DNA of 64,000 nucleotides from Acidobacteriota bacterium. Lineage in GTDB: Bacteria; Acidobacteriota; Terriglobia; Terriglobales; Acidobacteriaceae. The stretch's first letter is position 1; each line of letters opens with the position of its first letter. The position numbers were made by a program, and so were the translations under genes. Where the stretch lies: assembly GCA_018268915.1 (NCBI GenBank), contig JAFDVQ010000014.1, positions 186,001 to 250,000 on the forward strand, given 5' to 3'. The notes beneath the pieces were generated by a model, which saw only the letters and a program-made list of their open reading frames with translations, was not told where the DNA came from and searched no databases. Below are positions 51,018 through 61,507 of this stretch, piece after piece.

Positions 51018-53574
51018 GCGCGCGCTTGGGTGGAGACGGGCATCGGCAATCGCGTGGCGCGATCTGAAGTCTGCGCCGGGCAAATTTGCTTTTGTAGTTC
51101 TTTCGGTTGCAGTCGGAGTTGCTGCACTTGTTGGTGTACGCGGTTTCAGCGAAAGCTTTCGGACGACATTGATGACGGAAGCGCGGTCGCTCATGGCCGG
51201 CGATCTCAGTGCTCGCATCTTTCACGTACCCAATGCGGATGAATTAAAGAAGTTGGCAAACATCGAGCAGGGAATTCAAGGGAGTCAATCGACGTGGGTC
51301 ACGGAGATGGTGTCGATGGCGTCGGTTCCTGCGGATCCGGTGCCATTACTGGTGTCCCTCAAGGCGGTTGATCCTTCGGTGTATCCGTTTTACGGCGCAG
51401 CGCAGTTGGAGCCGCAGATGGATCTGCAGCAGGCCTTGTCGGGCGATTCGGCGGTAGTTGCAGATGAGTTTCTGATCCGCCTGCAGGCGCATGTTGGGGA
51501 CACTCTGCGGCTAGGCGGGCGCAATTTCAAGATCACTGCGGTTTTGAGCCAGGAGCCGGACCGCATCAGCGCTGGAGCCGGCATGGGGCCGCGCGTAATG
51601 ATTTCGAACGAGGCACTCGATCGCACAGGACTGGTTGCGCCTGGTAGCCGCACGTCGCATCGGCTGCTGATGAAACTCCCTGTTCAGGTAGACGATTCAA
51701 AAGTTCGCAAACAAGTGGAGCAGGTGCTGCCTGATGCGCAGGTGATGGACTTTAAAGAAGGAAATCCTGCGTTGAGTCAGGGGCTGGATAACGCCACGGC
51801 GATCCTTAGCCTGATTTGCCTTGTAGCGATGGTACTGGGAGCGATCGGCGTGGCGATGGCCATGCACGCGCACCTCGAGCAGCGCATGGACATGCTCGCG
51901 ATTCTCAAAGCCGTTGGCGCGCAGTCGTCTGACTTGCTCAGGATCTTTCTGCTGCAAACGATGGCGCTTGGGCTATTAGGGGTGCTCATCGGCGTTGGAT
52001 TTGGCGCGCTGGTCATGGAGGCACTGCCGACTGTGTTTGGCAAATTGCTGCCAGTGCATACCGTGTTGCATTTCCCGTGGCGGGCGGTGGGCGCAGGATT
52101 TGGGACTGGCTTGCTTACGACGCTTCTGTTCTGCTTGCCGCCCCTGCTGGATGTGCGCGCAGTGCGGCCGATCCTGGTGCTGCGCAGATTGGTAGAGCAG
52201 GGCCCAGGCACTGCAAAGGAGTGGTTTGCCCGCTGGTGGGCGCGACGGTTGCAGGTCGGTATTGCGGTCGTCGTGATCGTAGCCCTGGGTGCGATTGCCT
52301 GGGCTTTGTCCGATTCAGTGAAGGTCGGCGGCTGGTTCGCACTTCTTTTTTCGATCGCTCTGCTCGTTTTGTTAGCTCTGGCCGCCGTGGCATTACGCAC
52401 TTTGCGGTTCATATTGAACCGAGTTCGCCTCCATCTGCCGTCTTCCCTGCGACACGGGTTGGCGAATCTGTATAGGCCCGGAAACCAGTCCGCTGCAGTC
52501 CTGGCATCCCTTGGAACCGGCGTGATGCTTATCCTGGCGGTGTACCTGATGCAGAGTTCGTTACTGCGTGAGATTCGAGAGACCGCATCGCCGAAGCTGC
52601 CGAATGTCTTCTTGATCGATATCACGTCAGATGAAGTCGATGGCGTGAAGGCATTCTTCCAGAAGCAAGCTGGAGTGACGAAGCAGGTCGATCTGCTCCC
52701 AGTGGTGTCCGGGCGATTTGTAACTCTCAATGGAAAGACGCTCGATCAGATGCAGGACCAGCATTTTCCCCGCAGGTGGCTTGAGAACGCCGAACTGAGT
52801 TGGGCCGACGCTCCTCCCGAAGGCGACAAGATAACTCAGGGCAAGTGGTGGAAGGATGCTGGAGCAACCGAGATCGCTATAGGGCAGGGAACCGCCGAGC
52901 GCCTTCATCTGGGAATTGGTAGCGCAGTTCAGTTAGAGGTCGGCGGGCGTACGCGCAACCTCAAGGTTGCTGCTCTCTATCGTCCTGACGGTCAGCATAT
53001 CGGAGGCCGTGTCTCGTTTGTGCTTCCATCGGGACAACTCAAGGGCGAGCAGGCGACCTGGTATGGAGGAGCTCACATCGAGGCCAAAAGAGTGCCCGAA
53101 ATGGAGCGCGCTCTTTTCGCCGCGTACCCGACAATCTCCGTCATCAACATCGCTGACGTTCTCAGCCGCATTGAGAGCGTGGTAGATCAAATCACCTTCG
53201 TCGTTCGTTTCCTGGCTGGGTTCTCGATACTTGCGGGCTTGATGATTCTGGCATCAAGCATCGCGAGTGCCCGGTTCAGGCGAATGCGTGAGGCGGTCGT
53301 GCTTAAGACACTTGGTGCCACGCGGATGAGAATCGTTCGAACTTTCAGCGTTGAATTCAGCGTTCTAGGGCTACTCGCGGGCTCGGTTGGTGTAGTTTTC
53401 GCCAATCTGCTTACGCGCGTGTTGCTGAAGAAGCTCGAGATCGGCTTCCACATCGATTGGCTTGCCGCTCTGATTGCGCTGGCGGGGACAGCTGTTCTGG
53501 CGACTGGCACAGGATGGATCGCGAGCTATCGAATCCTAGGCCTCCGCCCCCTCGAGGTGCTGCGAGAGGAATAG
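51010..53574 (+). CDS. ybbP: ABC transporter permease, YbbP/FtsX-like
   Basis: 854 residues from the ATG at 51010 (MAERALGWRRASAIAWRDLK). It has two FtsX repeats, each with a periplasmic MacB-like domain and helices: the first helix (FVVLSVAVGVAALVG), an internal set about residues 255-400 (LSLICLVAMVLGAIGVAMAMH; LAILKAVGAQSSDLLRIFLLQTM) and a terminal set about 720-845 (MREAVVLKTLGATRMRIVRTF; LAGTAVLATGTGWIASY). Such mechano-transmitting ABC systems act on lipoproteins or envelope lipids. A role alongside the neighbouring esterase is suggested by the conserved gene order. Confidence 0.92.
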   Translation: MAERALGWRRASAIAWRDLKSAPGKFAFVVLSVAVGVAALVGVRGFSESFRTTLMTEARSLMAGDLSARIFHVPNADELKKLANIEQGIQGSQSTWVTEMVSMASVPADPVPLLVSLKAVDPSVYPFYGAAQLEPQMDLQQALSGDSAVVADEFLIRLQAHVGDTLRLGGRNFKITAVLSQEPDRISAGAGMGPRVMISNEALDRTGLVAPGSRTSHRLLMKLPVQVDDSKVRKQVEQVLPDAQVMDFKEGNPALSQGLDNATAILSLICLVAMVLGAIGVAMAMHAHLEQRMDMLAILKAVGAQSSDLLRIFLLQTMALGLLGVLIGVGFGALVMEALPTVFGKLLPVHTVLHFPWRAVGAGFGTGLLTTLLFCLPPLLDVRAVRPILVLRRLVEQGPGTAKEWFARWWARRLQVGIAVVVIVALGAIAWALSDSVKVGGWFALLFSIALLVLLALAAVALRTLRFILNRVRLHLPSSLRHGLANLYRPGNQSAAVLASLGTGVMLILAVYLMQSSLLREIRETASPKLPNVFLIDITSDEVDGVKAFFQKQAGVTKQVDLLPVVSGRFVTLNGKTLDQMQDQHFPRRWLENAELSWADAPPEGDKITQGKWWKDAGATEIAIGQGTAERLHLGIGSAVQLEVGGRTRNLKVAALYRPDGQHIGGRVSFVLPSGQLKGEQATWYGGAHIEAKRVPEMERALFAAYPTISVINIADVLSRIESVVDQITFVVRFLAGFSILAGLMILASSIASARFRRMREAVVLKTLGATRMRIVRTFSVEFSVLGLLAGSVGVVFANLLTRVLLKKLEIGFHIDWLAALIALAGTAVLATGTGWIASYRILGLRPLEVLREE

Positions 53575-53862
53575 ACGTTGTAACGAGGCGCGTAACCCCT
53601 CGGCAGGCGCAACTTTGCTGATTCGCCGATTTGCTCGAAGCTCCCTCCAAACCGATCGGTTTTGGCGTTCCAGTTTTGACCAGTTATGGCCCGATAAGCC
53701 GTCATGCAGCCAGGGCAGCGCGCGCCGCTATCTCCTTTCGCATGATTGTCTGGTTTGACCGAACAAATGCTTTTTCCGTATCATGGAATAGTTGGCTTCC
53801 AGTGCTGAACAGTCTGTTCCAGCCGAGCCAGCATGGCTGCAAGATGGCCTTTTCGCGCATGT

Positions 53863-53936
53863 TGCCCCCTCGTTCAACGGCAGGACAGCTGACTCTGGAT
53901 CAGCATATCGGGGTTCGAATCCCTGGGGGGCAGCCA
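53863..53936 (+). tRNA. tRNA-Gln (CTG)
   Basis: The acceptor TGCCCCC pairs with GGGGGCA before G and an encoded CCA. The D-arm is GTTC-AACGGCA-GGAC, the anticodon arm GCTGA-CTCTGGA-TCAGC (anticodon CTG), the T-arm CGGGG-TTCGAAT-CCCTG. All stems pair. The 53575-53862 stretch before it shows no gene. Confidence 0.93.
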
Positions 53937-54012
53937 CTGTAAAATCAACAAGCTACGGCCACTTAGCACCCCTCAAACACCAATTGCCGCAGGCGCTGCT
54001 AAGTCCATTAAA

Positions 54013-54055
54013 GGCGCACCTCGGCGCACCCGGTACGGCACACTTTACGGCACAC
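54013..54055. repeat. tandem short direct repeats 3' of tRNA-Gln
   Basis: GGCGCACC occurs at 54013 and 54023, and TACGGCACAC at 54034 and 54046 (12-bp period). Placement just past a tRNA 3' end, with the same 12-bp period as TGTGCCCA in repeat copy C, suggests arm-type recombinase sites left by an integrated element. No integrase is present between here and the broken methyltransferase. Confidence 0.5.
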
Positions 54056-54289
54056 CTTCACGGTTTCTGGTTACACTCGTGCGACCCCCAAATTGGCGAC
54101 TCGAAACACTCGTCCCAGGGATCTGTATTGCTCGTCGTCCAAGGCGCAGCCAAATGCCGGCCCTGCCGAGTTCCAAGCCCAACTCAAACCCTTCTTGATC
54201 CCACTTGTCGGTCACGCAGCTTCCTCGCTCCCCTAGTTCCCGCAATGTGCTCGCAGTTCTGAAAGAGAACTCTCTCGGAAGTTTTCTTC

Positions 54290-55130
54290 TGGCTTCGGTT
54301 CTGAAGCAGCAACGCCAGCCATAGCACCGCCGGAAGTATATAAATAACCAGGCGCTTGTCAGCGCAGAATCCGCATCGCTTCAGACCCGGGGAGAGGGTG
54401 CAGGTATGCGGACCACGAAATTGGCAGTCTTCAAACAGTTGATCAGAAAGTCCATGCTTTTCGCTGCCGACAACAAGAGCGGCAGGAAATCGATATGCCA
54501 AACGTTTGTAATCCATTAGCCCAGATGGCGAAGAAGCAACCATCGAGATCCCGTTGGATTTCGCCCAGCAACTGAATTCAGCAGAGAGCATCGCACCAGC
54601 GTTTGGGAAAAAAGCGATCCCATCGTTGCTCGAATGGCCGCTGGATCGTGTGGATCGCACTTCGGGTTGAGGATGAAGACTCCGTCAACTCCTGCCGCTT
54701 CAGCAGTTCTAATAAATCTTGCCAAATTTCCGGGAGATTCGATGGATTCGACCGTGAGCCAAAGTGAATTCCTTGCCACGCGGAGTTCTTCCAATCGGGA
54801 CCACCTCTTTCTGAGAACCGCCCCTGTTCCCTGGAGTTCGGTAGCGAGCGTCAGATCACGGTAGAGTTCGCGCGAAAGACGAATGCCGGGAATGGCCTGT
54901 TGGCGCAGCCGAAGTGCGAGCTTTTGGCCAAACGGGTTTGACAGAACCGAAGCGTCGAGAACGACAGATTTGATCCGAGCGCAACGCTCGCCCGCGCAAG
55001 TAAGGTGACGAACGCTTTCGATGATGAAGAGTTTTGTGCGGGAACGACCCTGATGGGTTTGAAGCGAGCGAAGATTTAGAAAGCGGAGATCGCGGGGGGA
55101 ACTGACGACTGGGTACCCTTTCTCATTCAT
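54290..55130 (-). pseudogene. SpoU/TrmH-family RNA methyltransferase, frameshifted
   Basis: The 5' part is intact: MNEKGYPVVSSPRDLRFLNL, a substrate-binding domain, then motif 1 (VESIESPGNLARFIRTAEAAGVDGVFIL, landmark) and IRATMGSLFSQTLVRC. At about 54570-54600 the match moves to another frame (AEFSCWAKSNGISMVASS, YRFPAALVVGSEKHGLSDQL, motif 2). Motif 3 (normally VRIPM-x-G-x-x-DSLNV) then lies in a third frame as VRIPAPSPRV followed by a stop and a faint ADSALTSAWLF. At least two frame changes plus a stop make this a dead gene, next to a likely integration site. Confidence 0.82.
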
Positions 55131-55359
55131 TCCTCCTTGCGGCTATGATCATGGCGCCGCTGCCATTGGAATATTTAACTCCGTGTTTGATTTTTTCATG
55201 GGAGCGGGTGTTTCTGCAGCGCTGCGATGCCACTGTTAGAAAGTGCTCACGGCTGGTCGTGGCCACTAAAACCGGTCTTGCGCGTCTCTCAATTACGTCA
55301 ACCGTCCTCCCAAACCGGCCTGGCCGAGCAGAATTCGCGATGTGCTAGGATGGGCAACC

Positions 55360-58300
55360 ATGGTCGCACGTCTGGCTTTTCTCGTTTTGATTCTGCAGTT
55401 TGCTCTGTGTTCGTTCGCTCAGATTGCGGAAGTCGAACCGGGTCTCCTGGCTAGGAATTCACCAGCCGAGTTACACGTACTTGAGGCTGAAGCCAGAATC
55501 ACTCTTGAGAAAGACACCATTCGAGTGACGCTGCCCTTGAGCGCAGAGGCCGGCCCTCGATTGAGAGTCATTGTGTGGCTGGCTTCCCCCAAGGACGTGC
55601 GAAGTGGAGAGACAGTTTCTATATTGAGCGCAAAACGCAATTCGGTTTCGGCTGCGCTGCCCTGGCCCGAACAGACGCGCAGAGTTCGTGAAGACGAGAT
55701 TGGATGGTACCGGGTCGGCTATCGGGTCGAACAGAATGAAATACAGCATTCGTCTGGGGTTCTCTCGATCGGCGCGATAACCACGAATCTCATGGAGTTG
55801 CGACTTGCGTACCCCAAGATGCTCATTCAGGGCCATGCAATAAGCGCGCGAGTCATTGCTGTCAATCCAGTGACGGGCAAGGCCCTGGATGGTGTGAAGT
55901 TGAAGGCCACGCTCTCCGACGATGAGGACAACACTTCAAAAAAGAGCTTCGCCCGCGAGGCGACGACCGGACGCAAGGGCGAGGCAATTCTCACCTTTGA
56001 CCCTCTGGGCGCGCCGGGAGATTCGCTCACCATCCAAGTTGAAGGAACCCTCGCAGGTTCGGCCGGAGCGCTTGTGCGAGCTTCCGTTAACGGCGATGTG
56101 CAAGTAATGGATCGCGGGAGCGTCCATGTAGAGATAGATAAGCCGCTTCACAAACCCGGAGAGACAGTGCGTCTCCGTTCCCTGGCCTTCAAAGACGGAG
56201 GTCACGCCGCTGCGGATGAACCGGTGACGCTGACCATCACAGACCCCGACAATAAGATCCTCGTCAAGGCCGCACTGAAGACGAATCGCTTCGGGATCGC
56301 GGCATACGACTGGAGAACCTCGGAACAGACTGCAACCGGCGACTACGAAGCAAAGGTTGATTTGGACAACATGACCGGTAGTGGCGGCGAAATTACGCAG
56401 GAGGTACGCATTCAACGCTATGAATTGCCGGAGTTCAGCGTGACTGTCACTCCGGATCGGGACTTCTATCTTGCCAGCGAACAGCCGAAGGTCGAGATTC
56501 ACGCCGGATACCTCTTCGGCAAGCCAGTGGCAGCTGGCAGTGTCCGCCTTGTACGTGCGGACAACGCAGAGTGGAATCCGAAGACTGGGCGTTACGACGA
56601 ACCGAAAGACATTGAGGCCAATGCACAACTCGACATCAATGGTGACGCAACGCTGGTACTGAAGGTAGACGACGACTTTGAGGAATTGAAGAACTCCACT
56701 TGGGAGCGCTATAGCGATCTCAAGTTCCGGGTTATGGTTACGGATCAATCGACCGGCCGAACCGAGCCCCGCAACTTTGCCGTGCGCCTGAGCCATGACG
56801 CTGTTCATATTTATCTCAATCAGATTGGAGCCGGCACGCACGAAGGAGAGTATCTGGTTTCGACCAGCTTCGCAGATGGAAAGCCGGCACCCTGCAAAGT
56901 AGTACTGGATTGGATGGACGCTCAGTCGAGAGCGTCCAGAGCGATGACAGTAAAGACCGATCGATATGGACTCGCAAAGGTCACGCTCAAGTTCCCGTCC
57001 TTCACAACGGGAGAAGAAGAGAACCGCCCAAGGCTGCGCATCACTGCGCGCGATGCTGAGGGAAGAGTTTCGCACTTCGATGATCAGTTGTGGACAAACA
57101 GCAGCGACGGCCTTTGGCTCTCAATTACTCATACGTTGCTGCGGCCGGGTGAGTCTATCGAGGGGATTGTTCATTCAAAACCTGGAACAGACGTCGATAT
57201 CGATGTGCTTTCGGAATCAGGAGTGGTCGGGCACTGGCAGATGCGAGTGTCCGGCACGGAACAACCATTCTCCATTCCGGGAAATCCATCCTTCCGTGGC
57301 CTGATTACTCTCAGAGGGTACAACCTTCGCGGCGCAAGACAGGAAACCCGCTGGTACGGCGGCGCAGACGGCAGTACCCGGTCAGTCCTTTATCCCGAAG
57401 ATCGCTCTCTGATCGCTGACGTCAAGGGGCTTTCGGCTTCCTATTCGCCCGGTGCCAAAGTGAACGCCGAACTATCACTTCGGAACGCTGACAAAGGAGT
57501 AACTGCCGGTGTTTTTGGTGTTTCAGTTTTCGACACCGCGGTTGAAGAGCGTGCCGAAACGGAAGCTGAAGCGAACGATCGCTGGTTCGGACGCGGCTGG
57601 TGGTGGCTGGAAGGCGCCGCCGTCGGTGATGTGACGCGGGGGAGCCTCAATAAGATCGACACCACTAAGCCAATCAATGAGGATCTAGACCTCGCTGCTG
57701 AAGCTGTTCTTCTGAATTTGACTTCAGAACCACTCGCGATTGAATCGAACGATGACAGCTCGGTGCGCAACGAGTATCAGCAGCAGATGCAAGCGAAAGA
57801 GAAGCCACTTGGTAACGCGCTTGCGAGAGCAGTTCCGCTGAATCTGCCGGCAACATTCGAGACGCTCAGGCAGTTTGCCGCCAATGCGGGTTTGGACACC
57901 GGCCTGCTGGTCGATCCATGGAATGTGCCCTATAAGGTAGAACCGAGCGAAGGCTGGCATACGGATGTCCTGACACTCCACAGTGCTGGGCCCGACAAGC
58001 AATTCGGAACTGCGGATGATTTTGAGCTGCCTCTTGTGCAGCGGAATGTCTTCGCCGTTCCAGGCTCGCGCCTGAATGCGATTCTGAATCAAAGCATCCA
58101 GGCAGGAAGGCCGCTGCCTCGGAGCGCAGATGAGCTGAAGGCGCTTGCCAAAGAGGCGGGCCTCGATCTCGACTCGGCTGAACAGCACACGCTCGATCGC
58201 AAGGGCAAGCGGTACCTCTATGCCATCGATGTGGTTCGCCGATCCTATTTCATCCAGGTTCAGACTGGTAGCGGTGAGACCGTATGGCAGAGCAACGGAA

Positions 58301-61300
58301 TTGATTATTTTGGCGGCACCGAAGCCCGACTACGCGCTGCCCTGGAACAATGGGCCGCAACAGGACACACGTTTCCTGAAACCGAGTCTCAAGCGCGGCA
58401 GGCGTTCTCCGCAGCAGGAATTGATTTCAGTGATCTTCGCGATCCCTTTGGACGCCCGTTCGGGCTAAAGACGAAGCGCGAGTTCTCCTATGCCCGTATC
58501 GACAGAGTCAAAGCAGGAGACTCAATTCAAGGAGGGACAGATGAGGTCACGCTGCTGGCCGAGGTCATTCAGATCCTGCGAACTGATGAGAAAAAAGTTT
58601 CCTACGGTGATATTGATGAGGTGGCGCGATTTGCGCATACTCTTTCGCAGCAGAGCGGGAGTGACCTCAAGCCGGTCTCGGTTGACTCAGGACTTTTCCA
58701 GGGAAACACAGGCGCTATCGGAGGAACAGTGACGGATGTGACCGGCGCTGTGATTCCGAACGCAGCGATCCGGGTTGACAGCGTCGACAGCAACACGACT
58801 GTGGCTGGAGAGGCCAAAGAAGACGGCACCTATATCGTTTCGGACCTTCCGCCAGGCTTCTACAAAATACGCGTCGATGCGAAAGGATTCCAGAGCTTTT
58901 CGCTGATCGATGTTCACGTCTCCTCCTCGGCGCTGACCAGGGTGGATGTAACGCTTCGGGTTGGCGCAGCGACAGAAACAGTTACTGTATCTGCGGACGC
59001 AATCACATCTTTGAACACGGCGAGCGCCTCGGTCGCTTCGATTGCTCAAGGAGTTGTTGGAGCAAAGAGATCGCGTGTAACGAGCTCAAACGGGAGCGCC
59101 ATCGTCAGCGAACAGACGATGACGCCGCGGTTGCGACATGTCTTTGAGGAGACCGCCTATTGGGCTCCCTCGCTCGAAACGACAGCATCAGGACGCACAG
59201 GTGTCAGTTTCGCGTTGCCAGATAGTCTGACGACCTGGAAACTGCACGCCGTCGGCTCAACTGTAGATGGGCGCCTCACGGAGATCGATCGAACATTTAA
59301 GACATTCCAACCGCTCTTTGTTGACCTCGACGCTCCTCAGGTGTTGACCGTCGGCGATGAGATAACTCTCCCGGTGAACCTGCGCAACTATACGGCGCAT
59401 GCGATCACGCTTCCAGTCACGGTAACGCCTGGGGATTGGTTCAAACTTTCAACTCCCACGAAAACGCAAGCTACGATCGAGGCAAACGGATCAAGTCCCG
59501 TGCTGGTGGGATTGGACGCCAAAGACGCAGTGGATGCCGGACCGCTGCGTATCACTGCTGCGAACTCCCGTGATGGCGATGCTGTCGAGAAGACTGTCAA
59601 GGTGCACCCCGATGGGGACCCTCGCACTGTCACAGCATCAGCGCTTCTTCATGGGAACAGCACGAACACAATTCGGTTCGAGTTGCCTCCGAACACCATC
59701 GCTGGTTCCGTTCACGCATCGCTGCTTCTCTACCCGAATCTTGGCTCGAACGTGGTCCACGCGATGCGGGCAGTTCTACAGAGACCATACGGATGCGCCG
59801 AACAGACCATTTCAGCTGCCTATACGAGCCTGCTCTATCTCGAACTGGCAAAAGCAGCGAGCGTCGATGCAACGGAAAAGGACAAGGCCCAAGCCTTCCT
59901 TCAGCTGGGATATGACAGGCTGCTGGACTACATCAATCCCGGCGGCGGCCTGACTTATTGGGGCGGAAATGACACCACGGGAGATGCCGCGCTCACTGCC
60001 TACGGCATCGAGTTCCTGACTGAGGCAGAACTCTTTACTTCAGTTGATCGTTCGCGGGTTGTGGCAGCAGTCCAGTGGCTGCTGTCGCAGCAGAGCCCTG
60101 ATGGTTCGTGGAAACCGCGGTATGGGGTGGCTTCCGCCCGCGATACCCTCTATATAGCGAACGCCCTGCAGAGGGCCGTCCAAGAGAAGGACTTTGCAAC
60201 TTCAGCGCCCAACGATCTGCCGATGCGCGTGAAACAAGCAATTACCCGGGCTGCCGCCTATTCTGCGACATCCGTGCTCGCTTTGCATGATCCCTATTCC
60301 AACGCCTTACAACTGCTCCTCGCATTGCAGATCGGCGATTCCGCCACACAAGCACATGCGCGCGAGGAACTGATCAAGAGTGTGGAGCACGGAAAAGATG
60401 GAGCCTTTTGGGAGTTCGATGGATACTCTCCTTTTTACGGATGGGGTTCCGGTGGAAAACTCGAAACCACTGCACTGGCTTTGGCCGCATTGCAGGCTGC
60501 AGGAGCAAAGGCTGATGCGTCACTTGAAAATGATGTGCTGCTTTACTTGCTTCAAAGCCGCGATGAATACGGAATTTGGATGAGCGGGCAGGCAACAGTA
60601 CGCGTTCTCAAAGCCCTTCTGCCCGTGGCGGTTCGCCAGCTTCAGGGCCCAGCGACCGGCAGCTTCGCGCTCTCAGTGAACGGTCAACCGCTCAATCGAG
60701 CAGAGGCTGAGGCACTCAAGGCTGATCCGCGGATCCTTGATGCGCCGCGCAGCGTCGATCTTTCAGCCCTCGTCCACGCCGGAACAAACACTCTGGAATT
60801 CACTGGAACCTCTGATGCGACAGTTGCGAACGCGCAAATTTCGGCGTGGATCTACGTACCCTGGGCGCAGCCAGTCGCAAAAACCGAAACGACCGCACCT
60901 GGAAAGGGCTTCGGACTTGACTTCGGTTATGCGTGCGACGCCGCAAACGCAAGGGTGGGCCAGGCCATCAGCTGCACGGTAACCGCACGTCGCTTCGGTT
61001 CGCAAGAATACGGGATGATGCTGGCGGAGGTTGGCTTGCCACCCGGCTCGGATGTCGATCGTGCTTCGCTCGGAAAGTTGCTAGATTCGGGGACCATCAG
61101 CCGATATGAGCTGCAGCCAGACCGAATAGTCTTTTATCTGTGGTCATCAAGCGCTGAGGGCGAAAGCTTCAATTTTAAATTTGTTCCGCGCTATTCGATT
61201 CGAGCCAAAGCAGCTCCGGCGAAGCTGATCGATTACTACAATCCTGTCCTCAGCGCTGTTCTCGCCCCCCAAAGGTTCTCCGTTGAATCGATACCGCTGC

Positions 61301-61332
61301 ATTCGGCTGGTCTCTCAACGGCAGCCAGATAG
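55360..61332 (+). CDS. bacterial alpha-2-macroglobulin with thioester and unusual central insert
   Basis: 1990 residues from the ATG at 55360 (MVARLAFLVLILQFAL), behind AGGATGGG; the signal peptide ends CSFAQ. Repeated MG domains fill the first ~780 residues (for example HVEIDKPLHKPGETVRLRSL, an MG2-type strand). The thioester motif is YGCAEQT with C1479, followed by the alpha/alpha thioester domain (GGGLTYWGG, WLLSQQSPDGSW, TTALALAALQAAG). The A2M segment APSLETTASGRTGVSFALPD ends the central region. Where the bait region should be (about 820-1215) there are three units resembling the pseudopilin GspG C-terminus and then a carboxypeptidase-regulatory-like domain (GTVTDVTGAVIPNAAIRV...TETVTVSADA). 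It is a predicted periplasmic or surface protease trap; no lipobox is visible. Confidence 0.9.
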   Translation: MVARLAFLVLILQFALCSFAQIAEVEPGLLARNSPAELHVLEAEARITLEKDTIRVTLPLSAEAGPRLRVIVWLASPKDVRSGETVSILSAKRNSVSAALPWPEQTRRVREDEIGWYRVGYRVEQNEIQHSSGVLSIGAITTNLMELRLAYPKMLIQGHAISARVIAVNPVTGKALDGVKLKATLSDDEDNTSKKSFAREATTGRKGEAILTFDPLGAPGDSLTIQVEGTLAGSAGALVRASVNGDVQVMDRGSVHVEIDKPLHKPGETVRLRSLAFKDGGHAAADEPVTLTITDPDNKILVKAALKTNRFGIAAYDWRTSEQTATGDYEAKVDLDNMTGSGGEITQEVRIQRYELPEFSVTVTPDRDFYLASEQPKVEIHAGYLFGKPVAAGSVRLVRADNAEWNPKTGRYDEPKDIEANAQLDINGDATLVLKVDDDFEELKNSTWERYSDLKFRVMVTDQSTGRTEPRNFAVRLSHDAVHIYLNQIGAGTHEGEYLVSTSFADGKPAPCKVVLDWMDAQSRASRAMTVKTDRYGLAKVTLKFPSFTTGEEENRPRLRITARDAEGRVSHFDDQLWTNSSDGLWLSITHTLLRPGESIEGIVHSKPGTDVDIDVLSESGVVGHWQMRVSGTEQPFSIPGNPSFRGLITLRGYNLRGARQETRWYGGADGSTRSVLYPEDRSLIADVKGLSASYSPGAKVNAELSLRNADKGVTAGVFGVSVFDTAVEERAETEAEANDRWFGRGWWWLEGAAVGDVTRGSLNKIDTTKPINEDLDLAAEAVLLNLTSEPLAIESNDDSSVRNEYQQQMQAKEKPLGNALARAVPLNLPATFETLRQFAANAGLDTGLLVDPWNVPYKVEPSEGWHTDVLTLHSAGPDKQFGTADDFELPLVQRNVFAVPGSRLNAILNQSIQAGRPLPRSADELKALAKEAGLDLDSAEQHTLDRKGKRYLYAIDVVRRSYFIQVQTGSGETVWQSNGIDYFGGTEARLRAALEQWAATGHTFPETESQARQAFSAAGIDFSDLRDPFGRPFGLKTKREFSYARIDRVKAGDSIQGGTDEVTLLAEVIQILRTDEKKVSYGDIDEVARFAHTLSQQSGSDLKPVSVDSGLFQGNTGAIGGTVTDVTGAVIPNAAIRVDSVDSNTTVAGEAKEDGTYIVSDLPPGFYKIRVDAKGFQSFSLIDVHVSSSALTRVDVTLRVGAATETVTVSADAITSLNTASASVASIAQGVVGAKRSRVTSSNGSAIVSEQTMTPRLRHVFEETAYWAPSLETTASGRTGVSFALPDSLTTWKLHAVGSTVDGRLTEIDRTFKTFQPLFVDLDAPQVLTVGDEITLPVNLRNYTAHAITLPVTVTPGDWFKLSTPTKTQATIEANGSSPVLVGLDAKDAVDAGPLRITAANSRDGDAVEKTVKVHPDGDPRTVTASALLHGNSTNTIRFELPPNTIAGSVHASLLLYPNLGSNVVHAMRAVLQRPYGCAEQTISAAYTSLLYLELAKAASVDATEKDKAQAFLQLGYDRLLDYINPGGGLTYWGGNDTTGDAALTAYGIEFLTEAELFTSVDRSRVVAAVQWLLSQQSPDGSWKPRYGVASARDTLYIANALQRAVQEKDFATSAPNDLPMRVKQAITRAAAYSATSVLALHDPYSNALQLLLALQIGDSATQAHAREELIKSVEHGKDGAFWEFDGYSPFYGWGSGGKLETTALALAALQAAGAKADASLENDVLLYLLQSRDEYGIWMSGQATVRVLKALLPVAVRQLQGPATGSFALSVNGQPLNRAEAEALKADPRILDAPRSVDLSALVHAGTNTLEFTGTSDATVANAQISAWIYVPWAQPVAKTETTAPGKGFGLDFGYACDAANARVGQAISCTVTARRFGSQEYGMMLAEVGLPPGSDVDRASLGKLLDSGTISRYELQPDRIVFYLWSSSAEGESFNFKFVPRYSIRAKAAPAKLIDYYNPVLSAVLAPQRFSVESIPLHSAGLSTAAR

Positions 61333-61507
61333 ATGGTGCTCACAGGCATCGCGAGCGCCCGGCGAAGAGCTCCGGACGTCCCTTAAATGCAGTCTGACTG
61401 CGAAAGCGTAGAACGCTTGAGTATGTATCCTGAACCTGTTCTCTGGCAGGCAGAGGCACGGCGCTTTATTCCGCGCTACCATATCTGCGATCTTCTTTTC
61501 GTCTCCG

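Noticed and set aside
54184..54660. 158-codon minus-strand frame as a separate gene
   Set aside because: It is the second piece of the frameshifted SpoU methyltransferase followed by non-coding sequence.
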